Shown one piece after another: positions 6,905-14,429 of a DNA stretch of 64,000 nt (within the stretch, counting starts at the first letter, position 1; each line of letters starts with the position of its first letter). This DNA is from Lachnospiraceae bacterium (GTDB lineage Bacteria > Bacillota > Clostridia > Lachnospirales > Lachnospiraceae), in the NCBI GenBank assembly GCA_910575555.1, contig CAJTFX010000017.1:36100-100099 (forward strand), read 5' to 3'. The notes below the pieces were generated by a model. That model worked only from the letters and a program-made list of their open reading frames with translations, ran no database searches and had not been told where the DNA came from. Both the position numbers and the translations under genes were made by a program.

Positions 6905-7309
6905 ATGGAAAGTACATCCATTGGAACAAGAATTAAACAACGGAGAAAAGAGCTCGGTCTTACACAGCTTCAAATAAAGCAAGAGACAGGCATATCTTCA
7001 GGAAACATGAGTGAAATTGAAAACGGTAACAAACTTCCATCTACCCCTGCCCTTATTTCACTGTCTGCTATTTTAGATTGTAGTATTGACTGGATGCTAA
7101 AGGGAGAAACTCCCAATAGAGAGAACCATTTTCTCTCTAATGAGAGAGAAAATCATCTCTTAGATGGTTTCCGGGAACTGTCTGAAGATGACCAAGAGGA
7201 ACTCATAGGATTATTGGAAATGAAACTCCGGAAGACCCACAAGGCAAGAGAGACAAATGCAAAATCATCCGGATTGACAGATACAGAAAAGGGTAACATG
7301 GTGGGCTGA
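6905..7309 (+). CDS. XRE-family phage immunity repressor
   Basis: A 134-aa protein with an N-terminal XRE helix-turn-helix (IGTRIKQRRKELGLTQLQIK, then GISSGNMSEIENG), then a linker and an acidic C-terminal region (LSEDDQEELIGLLEMKLRK) likely used for oligomerisation. There is no peptidase-like domain, so LexA-type self-cleavage is unlikely. ATG at 6905 follows GGAGGGA. It is divergent from the early operon, the arrangement of Mu c against the early promoter. A 24-base palindrome at 7128-7151 lies inside the gene and resembles the promoter operator, suggesting autoregulation. Confidence 0.88.
   Translation: MESTSIGTRIKQRRKELGLTQLQIKQETGISSGNMSEIENGNKLPSTPALISLSAILDCSIDWMLKGETPNRENHFLSNERENHLLDGFRELSEDDQEELIGLLEMKLRKTHKARETNAKSSGLTDTEKGNMVG
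7128..7151. promoter_or_regulatory. Operator-like palindrome inside the repressor gene
   Basis: Arms ATTTTCTCTC and GAGAGAAAAT are perfectly complementary around TAAT. The core CTCTC-TAAT-GAGAG matches the CTCTC-TAAA-GAGAG operator in the early promoter. Its place about 225 bases into the repressor reading frame suggests a roadblock or looping site for autoregulation. Confidence 0.6.
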
Positions 7310-7781
7310 TTTTTTTATGGCTCTTTTGGGTTACTTGTCACCCAAAAAACACCACCATTTTGTTACTTTGCCCTTTTAGGAAAATACTTCCCGAAAAAGA
7401 GCCTTTTCCCTTGAAAACAAGCCAAAGTAACAGCCCTCTCTACATTGTTCCATTTTGTTACTTTGTCTTCACCTGTTCCGGCTTCCCGGTATCGCTTGTT
7501 GATAACACGGAGTAACGCCCACCTTTTCCATGCGTTACTTCACAAAAAGCCTTAATTTATCGGCTTTTTCAGTCTGCACCAACACATTGACAGCTCTCAA
7601 TCAGTAACGCAATAACGCCACGTTACAACGCTTGAGCTATTTTCAGAAGAGGATGGCTGATGTATAATGTTCTTACAACCTAACTTTGAGGTGTTGTGGA
7701 GAGGACAAGTGCTCAAAAACCAAGTAAAACCAATGCTTCCAAGCACTCTCTCCACTTCCCTCCCTTCCAAAGACACAAAAA
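7310..7781. other. Phage end region with repeated GTTAC/GTAAC motifs
   Basis: No gene is seen here. After GGGTTACTTGTCACCC (7328-7343), the motif CCATTTTGTTACTTTG occurs twice (7355-7370 and 7450-7465). Inverted or shorter copies are at 7422-7433 (CCAAAGTAACAG), 7510-7520, 7532-7543, 7602-7620 and 7621-7630. Clustered repeats between the repressor and the host flank are what is expected of transposase-binding sites at a Mu-type left end. The exact phage-host junction was not fixed; it probably lies between about 7620 and 7960. Confidence 0.5.
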
Positions 7782-7835
7782 AAGCATCCGAAACAGCTTA
7801 TTCTCAAATTCGCTGTCAAAGATGCTTCATTTTTT
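7782..7835. terminator. Bidirectional hairpin terminator
   Basis: AAGCATC (7782-7788) pairs with GATGCTT (7821-7827), and ACAGC (7793-7797) with GCTGT (7812-7816). On the plus strand a T-rich tract follows (7830-7835); on the minus strand the stem is followed by seven T. It may end the repressor transcript or the leftward symporter transcript. Confidence 0.6.
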
Positions 7836-8076
7836 CTCTATCAAATTCGCTTTATCCCTTGATTTATCGGTGTTTCCCGTCATTTCCCACCTCTTCACGG
7901 ATGGTCTCACGTTGACATGGCCTTTTTGTCAGTTATTCTGTTAGGTTACAACAATTTATAACAGACATAAGCTCGTTCTGTTTACATGTCCATCATATCC
8001 TGAATCTCCTAAATTTACTTTTCTCAATTTGCGGTGCAGAACATGACAAATTTGCTGTTTTATATTTTCCTATAAT

Positions 8077-9453
8077 TTACGTATTATCTTTTTCACTGTC
8101 ACTATGCCTTTCTGCCAAAATCCTGGTATTTTCCTGAATTTTCTCTGAATCAAGGCTGTATAAAGCGATAGGCAGGATTGCAATCAGGCAGAAGGCTGCC
8201 GGCAGTACATTTGCTGCAATATTGATTCCATTCATTGCCGTGGCCGTCTGTTCTGCATTGGCAACATATCCCATGGCGCCCATTACCAGAAGTCCTATAG
8301 AGCCTCCCACTGCGCTTGCAACTTTTGCAAACAGGTTCACCATTGCAAATACAGTGCCGTCCATCCTCTTTCCGCCCTTAACCTCTGCATCGTCTATAGC
8401 AGGCGCAATTAAAGCGGACATCATACCTGTCTCATAGTTAAACAGCCCCACCAGGATCAGGCAGACCATAACTGCTTTGATATTTGCAAAATCCACAAAA
8501 TATAACGCCCCTAAAGCCACTGCCCGGCCAAGAAATGCAATGATAATCAGCTTCTTCCGCTCCAGATTAATTTTGGGAACCAGATAAGTAGGAAGAATCG
8601 CAAAAAGCGTGGGAAGAACCATTAAAACCCCAACCATTTCATAGGCATGCAAATCATATAAATAGTAATACACCGCCACGCCAAGACGTCCGAAGGTAGC
8701 CAGCATACTGAACAGCAGCCCAAACATAATTGCAAGTATCGGCTTATTGCCAAACACATAGGCAATAGTTTCCTTAAAGCTTGCCTTACTCTGGGCATCT
8801 TCTGCAATATACACTTCCTTTGTGGTCAGAAATGTAATATAATACATGGCTACGGCAATTATGGTAAATATGACCGTTGTCAAAAAATATCCCTGGCCAT
8901 AGGAATCCACAGGAGCCAGTTTCGCTACCAGTCCGGCGGTGAACATATTTATAATCGCCGTTCCTACAAATGTAAACGCACCCTTAAGATTTGCCAGATC
9001 GCTTCTTGACTTGGGATCTGTTGTCAGGGTAGACTGAAGACTCATATACGGAACATTAACCGCTGTAAAAGCCATACCAGCTAAAATATAAGTGATTGCC
9101 ACATAAGCAATTTTTATCGTCTGCGAATCTGTTTTCGGAACATACCATACCAAAATTCCCAAAATTGCAAGAACCGGCGTGCCATACAGAATCCATGGCC
9201 TGTAACGTCCATATTTTTTATGTCTGTGACGATCGGCTATATTCCCCATAATCGGATCATTGACCGCATCCCATATCCGGGCAACAATAAAAATAATGCT
9301 TACTGCCATCGGCATGATGCCCACAACATCCGTGTAAAAAATGGAAAGGAAAGTTCCCCAATACCCAAAGAAAAACTGTCCTGCAGTTTCTCCCAATGCA
9401 AATCCTAACTGCTTGCCAAAACCAAGTTTGACATCTGTCCTTTTCTCATTCAT
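8077..9453 (-). CDS. GPH-family (MelB-like) sugar:cation symporter
   Basis: A 458-aa membrane protein with about 12 hydrophobic segments. It has the family signature after helix 2 (IWDAVNDPIMGNIADRHRHK, followed by YGRYRPWI). This family (TC 2.A.2) imports glycosides, pentosides or hexuronides with Na+ or H+. The substrate is unknown; the divergent aldolase suggests a sugar catabolised through a ketose bisphosphate. ATG at 9453 is preceded by AAAAAGGAG. Motifs like CATGACAAATTTGCT occur just after its stop and again in its promoter region. Confidence 0.88.
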   Translation of the reverse strand: MNEKRTDVKLGFGKQLGFALGETAGQFFFGYWGTFLSIFYTDVVGIMPMAVSIIFIVARIWDAVNDPIMGNIADRHRHKKYGRYRPWILYGTPVLAILGILVWYVPKTDSQTIKIAYVAITYILAGMAFTAVNVPYMSLQSTLTTDPKSRSDLANLKGAFTFVGTAIINMFTAGLVAKLAPVDSYGQGYFLTTVIFTIIAVAMYYITFLTTKEVYIAEDAQSKASFKETIAYVFGNKPILAIMFGLLFSMLATFGRLGVAVYYYLYDLHAYEMVGVLMVLPTLFAILPTYLVPKINLERKKLIIIAFLGRAVALGALYFVDFANIKAVMVCLILVGLFNYETGMMSALIAPAIDDAEVKGGKRMDGTVFAMVNLFAKVASAVGGSIGLLVMGAMGYVANAEQTATAMNGINIAANVLPAAFCLIAILPIALYSLDSEKIQENTRILAERHSDSEKDNT

Positions 9454-9709
9454 GTTTTTTCTCCTTTTTCAGCTCAGCTTCCGCTGTTTCCTTTAACAAA
9501 TACGAGCTCTTTCTGTTAACAGCAATATAATAACTGTTCGCCATGTCAGCCTGCTCTTATTAATTTGTGATAAAAAACACGACAAATTCGCTTTTTGAAA
9601 AACAGGAAGCAAAAGAGAGCAAACTAAGACCTCTGTTCTCCGCAAAATAGTCATTTCTTTCATGGAAAAGCGGGAATATAATAGCCTCAAAAAAGAAAAG
9701 GAGATACTT
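9454..9709. promoter_or_regulatory. Divergent promoter region of symporter and aldolase
   Basis: This 256-base region serves both genes. For the aldolase, TATAAT at 9677-9682 has no good -35 (TTTCTT), suggesting activator dependence, for example on the nearby AraC regulator. ACACGACAAATTCGCTTTTT at 9577-9596 resembles ACATGACAAATTTGCTGTTT at 8041-8060, on the far side of the symporter gene. CAAATTCGCT also occurs at 7805-7814 and 7842-7851. Confidence 0.5.
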
Positions 9710-10570
9710 ATGTTAGCCAATTTAAACGATGTTTTGATTCCAGCAAAAAAAAATCATTATGCAGTAGGCTTATTTAACGCGGTAAATCTGGAACTTGCCA
9801 GAGGAATTATCAGCGCAGCCGAAGCCACCGGTTCACCGGTTATCATGGGAACCGCAGAAGTATTGTTCCCATTTGGGCCGTTAGAGGAATTGTCCTATTT
9901 CCTGCTCCCAATGGCTAAAAAGGCCAACGTGCCAATTGTAATTCATCTCGATCATGGATTACAAAAAGAAACATGCATCAAAGCATTAACACTGGGTTTT
10001 ACATCCATCATGTACGACTGTTCAACAGATCCATACGACGTTAATGTAAAAAAAGTCAGGGAAATGGCTGAGATAGCCCATTCCTTCGGCGCAACCATCG
10101 AAGGTGAATTGGGACACGTCGGGGATAATCCGGGATCGGCTGAAGCAGATCACTGCGCGCCAAACCCTGAACAATTTTTTACAGATCCAAAAATGGCAAA
10201 AGATTATGTGGAAAAGACGGGTGTCGACGCACTTGCAATCGCAGTGGGAAATGCCCATGGAGCATATAAGCTGCCTCCAAAACTGGATTTTGCGCGTATC
10301 CGCTCCATCGCCTCCGCCGTTGACGTTCCCCTTGTCCTTCACGGCGGTTCCGGACTCTCTGATGATGATTTTCGGACAGCCATCAAAGACGGCATCAGCA
10401 AAGTCAATATTTTCACTGATATCAATCTGGCTGCGGCAAAGGCAGAAATGGACAGCTTTACAGACACTTCAAAAGGCATAACCGATCTGATTCCGGCGGC
10501 TGTCAAAGCAGTGGAGCAGGAAACTGTAAATAAAATGTTATTATTTGGCAGCAACGGAAAATCAAATTAA
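9710..10570 (+). CDS. Class II ketose-bisphosphate aldolase
   Basis: A zinc-dependent aldolase of the Fba/GatY/KbaY group (286 aa), cleaving fructose- or tagatose-bisphosphate type sugars to triose phosphates. Zinc and active-site motifs are clear: VIHLDHGLQK, EGELGHVG, AIAVGNAHGAY, LVLHGGSGLSDDD and KVNIFTDIN. ATG at 9710 is chosen for its AAAAGGAG; an in-frame ATG 48 bases upstream lacks one. Sequence alone does not separate fructose- from tagatose-bisphosphate specificity. Its neighbours (GPH symporter, AraC regulator) point to a dedicated sugar pathway rather than central glycolysis. It converges with the AraC gene, overlapping by four bases. Confidence 0.9.
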   Translation: MLANLNDVLIPAKKNHYAVGLFNAVNLELARGIISAAEATGSPVIMGTAEVLFPFGPLEELSYFLLPMAKKANVPIVIHLDHGLQKETCIKALTLGFTSIMYDCSTDPYDVNVKKVREMAEIAHSFGATIEGELGHVGDNPGSAEADHCAPNPEQFFTDPKMAKDYVEKTGVDALAIAVGNAHGAYKLPPKLDFARIRSIASAVDVPLVLHGGSGLSDDDFRTAIKDGISKVNIFTDINLAAAKAEMDSFTDTSKGITDLIPAAVKAVEQETVNKMLLFGSNGKSN

Positions 10571-11481
10571 TTGCCGTCCATGAATTTCTGCAGTGCAACT
10601 ATGCTTGTTCTGTCAGAAAGGAATTCCTGGGTAGTTAACATTGAGCTTTGGATTACTTCCAGTTTTTCGTGAAAAAAGTTTTTCCTGTACTGTTTTGGAT
10701 TACATCCGAACTGCTTTTTAAAGCCGCGGTTAAAATATTTCACATCAGAAAAACCACAGCTAATGCAAATATCCAACAAAGAATGGTCCGTCAGCAATAA
10801 AAGCTGACGGGCTTTTTCACACCGTTTTTTCTGCAGATAATCCTGAAAGCTTATTCCAAAAAAATCCTTGAAAAAATGTGACAGATAGGAAAGGCTTAAT
10901 CCTTCCTGCTCTGCAATCTCAGAAAGCAGAAGCTTTTCACAATAATGCTCATCAATATAATCTGTAATGCTCTGCAGCCTTTTTGCCTGCAGACGGAAAG
11001 ACAGGCGTTCTTTCTCACTGATAATTCGATATGGGATATGCTCCAGCAAAGACGCGAACAGCAGATTGATCTTCCCAACACATTTTAATTCCGACCATTC
11101 CTTTTTCTCATAATAACATAGAGCAAGATCAATGATTTCCTGCTTTAATTTATCATCATTTTCCTGTATGACAGTTGATGTAAAATCCAAAGATGAAAGT
11201 TGGGGAAAATAATCCGCAAAGATAGCCGGTGAAAGCTGAATGGATAAAATTGTCACCGGATGATTTGCTTTTAATTCATGCCTTTGGAAAGGATTCAGCA
11301 CGTATATGCCGGCTTTTTCCACATGCAGTTCTCTCTCTGGCATAATTAAGGCAGCGTCTCCATCCAGTAGCAGGCCGATTTCAAAATCTTTATGAATATG
11401 TGGCGTACGGTATATCAAACTCACAACAAAAATCTTGTAATTTATTTTCTCATGAAAAATAATTTCATATTCATGCTTCAT
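10567..11481 (-). CDS. AraC-family transcriptional regulator
   Basis: A 304-aa regulator. The N-terminal half is a cupin-like ligand domain (HIHKDFEIGLLLDGDAALIM). Two C-terminal helix-turn-helix units follow, including LSEIAEQEGLSLSYLSHFFK and ISCGFSDVKYFNRGFKKQFG, with the final GCNPKQYRK. ATG at 11481 has GGAGG seven bases upstream; an in-frame ATG at 11505 lacks a good site. It likely senses a sugar and controls the aldolase and symporter. Ligand unknown. Confidence 0.88.
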   Translation of the reverse strand: MKHEYEIIFHEKINYKIFVVSLIYRTPHIHKDFEIGLLLDGDAALIMPERELHVEKAGIYVLNPFQRHELKANHPVTILSIQLSPAIFADYFPQLSSLDFTSTVIQENDDKLKQEIIDLALCYYEKKEWSELKCVGKINLLFASLLEHIPYRIISEKERLSFRLQAKRLQSITDYIDEHYCEKLLLSEIAEQEGLSLSYLSHFFKDFFGISFQDYLQKKRCEKARQLLLLTDHSLLDICISCGFSDVKYFNRGFKKQFGCNPKQYRKNFFHEKLEVIQSSMLTTQEFLSDRTSIVALQKFMDGN

Positions 11482-11631
11482 CTTCCTTCCTCCAAAATCC
11501 TCCATACGGCTGTCAGAATAAACTCCCCTTTTTAATGTATCATTTTATTTCTAAAAGAACCCGGATATATGTCTTGTTTTTCATCAAAATTTTCCAGTAT
11601 AATATTAAAAAATTAAAGGAGAAGTCCCAGT

Positions 11632-12259
11632 ATGAAAAGAATTTATGATAAGCCGCGGATCGAAAAATATATAGAAAAGCACCAAATTTATCAATATTTT
11701 GATCACACCGGATTTGACATTCTTTGCCTGCCGCTACCAAAAAGGAGAATTTCTGAATCAGTCTGATAAAGAAGAAACATATCTGCAGTTTATTGTGGAC
11801 GGAATTGTAAGCATATACTTTGTCCGCGAAGACGGCTCTAAGTATTCTCTGGAATGCGGCGAAGACCTGCTGCTGATCGGCGAAATGGCATTTGCCTCTC
11901 CACCCCCTTCTCCCTTTTTATTTTATGCAGAAGCCGTTACTGAAGTCACCAGCATTGTTATTTCCCTAGAGCAGCACCGAACTGCTTTGCAGAAAGACAG
12001 ACGATTTCTGAATTTTCTTGTATATGTGCTGTCAAGAAAATTGTCTCTTGTAACAGGCTGTGAATCAATCAGCCTGCCGTTGGAAGAACGGGTACTGAAT
12101 CATATGAAATATTACTGTCAGGATGGAATTCTAAATGGAATTGAAAAGACTGCCTTTCGGCTGCACTGCAGCAGCCGCCATCTGCAGAGAGTTCTGAATT
12201 ATTTGGAACAGCAGAAAATTGTAGAAAAATGCGCCAAAGGCACATACAGACTTTTATAA
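11632..12259 (+). pseudogene. Crp/Fnr-family (YeiL-like) regulator with frameshift near the N terminus
   Basis: ATG at 11632 behind AAAGGAG begins a frame (MKRIYDKPRIEKYIEKHQIY, then QYFDH) that resembles the start of YeiL-like regulators but ends soon after about 11710. The next frame continues without interruption to 12259 with LTFFACRYQKGEFLNQS, a cyclic-nucleotide-binding-type barrel (YLQFIVDGIVSIYFV) and a C-terminal HTH (FRLHCSSRHLQRVLNYLEQQ). The two meet around 11697-11715 through one inserted or lost base. A shorter protein from TTG at 11699 could still be made, but has no obvious ribosome site. Real mutation or sequence error cannot be told apart here. Confidence 0.75.
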
Positions 12260-12297
12260 AGAGCTTTTAGTCAAAGAGATTTTTTAAAGTAAAGGCA

Positions 12298-12332
12298 TAA
12301 AACGGACTGTAAGGATATCCTCACAGCCCGTT
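12298..12332 (-). terminator. Terminator overlapping the PBP stop codon
   Basis: On the minus strand AACGG-CTGT-GGAT pairs with ATCC-ACAG-CCGTT (arms within 12301-12332), followed by TTTT. The stop codon of the penicillin-binding protein lies inside the stem. Confidence 0.65.
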
Positions 12333-14369
12333 ATTTTCATCCTGCAGCCCCTCCAGATACTCTTCATCATCCAGAGGCGCTTTATTCTCATCTATATAAG
12401 GCAGAAATTCCACCGGCTCCAGGCCCTGATGAATCTGCTCCATAAAGGTTCTCCAGATGCTTCCCGGATAGCTTGCCCCGGACAGGCCCGGCAGCTCTCT
12501 TGGCATATCATAGCCCACCCACACACTGGTGGTAAAATAACTGGTATAACCCACGAACCACCCGTCTTTATTATCATTGGTAGTTCCGGTCTTTCCAGCG
12601 GAAGGCATGGTGCTGATGGCAAGCCCCCGTCCGGTTCCCTCCTGCATCACAGACACTAACATGTCTGTCATCATACGGGCGGCATTTTTCTTATAAACAT
12701 CCACCTCTTCGTTTGCAGTTTCCAGAATTACATTATCTTCTGCGTCAGTAATCCTGGTAATGCAGGTAGGCTCCCGGTATTTCCCGTCGTGAACGATTGC
12801 CGCATAGCCGGAGGCCATTTCCACGGCGGACACCCCGTTGGTAAATCCTCCCAATGCACTGGTGGGCCGCTCATCTTTTGCGTCCAGCCTGGAAAATTTC
12901 ATTTTTTTCAGATATTCCAGGCCTGCCTGGGGCGTCATTTCCTCAAGCAGATTCCAGGCAACTGTATTTTTGGAAGCTTCCACTGCCCGCCGCAACGTGA
13001 TATCCCCTTCGTAATAGCCGCTGGAATTGGAAGGCCCCTCCTCTGTTTTCACATCCTGCACAATGGTATCCGGCGTATATTTTCCCTCTAAGGCCGGCGC
13101 ATAGACAATCAGGGGCTTGATGGCGCTGCCTGGCTGACGGTAACTCTGATACGCCCGGTTTAAGGTATAGCCGGGCAGATTCTGGTTCCGTCCTCCCACG
13201 ATAGCCTTTACATAGCCGGTATGATTGTCAATGCACACCGCAGAGCTCTGCAGCGTATAAATTCCTTCCTCATTCTGCTCTGTAAACTCCGCCAGATTGC
13301 TGTCCACAGCATCCTGCAGCATTTGCTGCATATCCAGATTGATGGAGGTATAAATCCGATACCCCTCCGTATAGAGGCTTTTCTGGCATTCTCCGTACAA
13401 GGCGTCATACTCTTCCTGATACTTCGCCTTTTCCTCTTCTGAAGCAAATTCCGTCTGAAACCGAAAACCCTGCTGCTGCATCAAAGCCCGGATGGCGCAG
13501 TAGTAAGTATAAGTCTCCACATAATCATTTTTGGTTTTCTCAGGGCGGTTCAAAGTAATCGGCTCTGATTTCGCCTGTTCACAGGTAGTCTGGCTGATTT
13601 TCCCGTCCTCTAACATCTGATGCAGAATTCTGTCCCGCCGTTTGATGGTATTGTCCATATTGGTAACCGGATCATACAGACTTGGATTATTGGGAATTGC
13701 GCACAAAAATGCAATCTGGGACAGAGACAGGTCTTTGGCGTCCTGGTTGAAATACCCTTTGCCCGCCGCCTGAATTCCATAATATCCATTGCCAAAGTAC
13801 ACATTGTTCAGATAAAACTCCATGATTTTATCTTTACTGTAAACTTTTTCCAGACCGGTGGCAATAAACATTTCTTCTATTTTGCGTTCCCAGGTACGCT
13901 CCTGGGTCAGAAAGATCAGCTTGGCAAGCTGCTGGGTAATGGTGCTTCCCCCCTGGGTCACCTCTCCGTTTTCCACCATGGCCTTGGCGGCGCGCATGAT
14001 TGCCTTGATGTCAATTCCATTATGGCGGTAAAATTTCTTGTCCTCAATACTGATCATAGCCGCCACAGCATAAGCCGGAATATCTTCATATTCCAGATAA
14101 TATACATCCTTCTCCCCTTTAAGGGTGGAAATCAGCCTGCCGTCCGCATCATACACAAGACTGGTCTGCACGGAGCGAAACGTAGCTTCACTGGATTTTT
14201 GAACCAGCATTCTGGCTTCCTGCTGCAGCGCGCTTACCTTCTGGGCGTAACCGCCGTAATAGTACCATCCTACCGCGGCGCCCACCACTAACAGCAGCAA
14301 AAACTGAAGTTTTGCAAAAAACCAGAATACCCGGTATTTTTTCTTCTTTTTCTTCTTTTTTTTACTCAT
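12321..14369 (-). CDS. Class A penicillin-binding protein (PBP1A-like)
   Basis: A 682-aa bifunctional peptidoglycan synthase. A Lys-rich cytoplasmic tail (MSKKKKKKKKKYR) precedes one membrane helix (residues about 14-38). The GT51 glycosyltransferase domain has IEDKKFYRHNGID, with the catalytic Glu, and QGGSTITQQLAK. The transpeptidase domain has the SxxK motif in RQPGSAIKP, SKN (EASKNTVAW) and KTGT (SAGKTGTTND). Both activities should be intact and act outside the membrane. A terminator overlaps its 3' end. No partner gene is coupled to it. Confidence 0.93.
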   Translation of the reverse strand: MSKKKKKKKKKYRVFWFFAKLQFLLLLVVGAAVGWYYYGGYAQKVSALQQEARMLVQKSSEATFRSVQTSLVYDADGRLISTLKGEKDVYYLEYEDIPAYAVAAMISIEDKKFYRHNGIDIKAIMRAAKAMVENGEVTQGGSTITQQLAKLIFLTQERTWERKIEEMFIATGLEKVYSKDKIMEFYLNNVYFGNGYYGIQAAGKGYFNQDAKDLSLSQIAFLCAIPNNPSLYDPVTNMDNTIKRRDRILHQMLEDGKISQTTCEQAKSEPITLNRPEKTKNDYVETYTYYCAIRALMQQQGFRFQTEFASEEEKAKYQEEYDALYGECQKSLYTEGYRIYTSINLDMQQMLQDAVDSNLAEFTEQNEEGIYTLQSSAVCIDNHTGYVKAIVGGRNQNLPGYTLNRAYQSYRQPGSAIKPLIVYAPALEGKYTPDTIVQDVKTEEGPSNSSGYYEGDITLRRAVEASKNTVAWNLLEEMTPQAGLEYLKKMKFSRLDAKDERPTSALGGFTNGVSAVEMASGYAAIVHDGKYREPTCITRITDAEDNVILETANEEVDVYKKNAARMMTDMLVSVMQEGTGRGLAISTMPSAGKTGTTNDNKDGWFVGYTSYFTTSVWVGYDMPRELPGLSGASYPGSIWRTFMEQIHQGLEPVEFLPYIDENKAPLDDEEYLEGLQDENNGL

Positions 14370-14429
14370 AAACTGTCCTGATTTATGTCTTTTCTTTCTT
14401 TTTTCTTATCAGAGCTTTGAAGGTCTTTC

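Noticed and set aside
7667..7944. Two overlapping short open frames in the phage-end region
   Set aside because: Neither has a ribosome site; they cover the terminator and repeat region and look like chance frames.
7677..7947. AACCTAAC and GTTAGGTT inverted pair as element ends
   Set aside because: Only eight bases match, and no transposase or target duplication is visible, so it was not called as an element.
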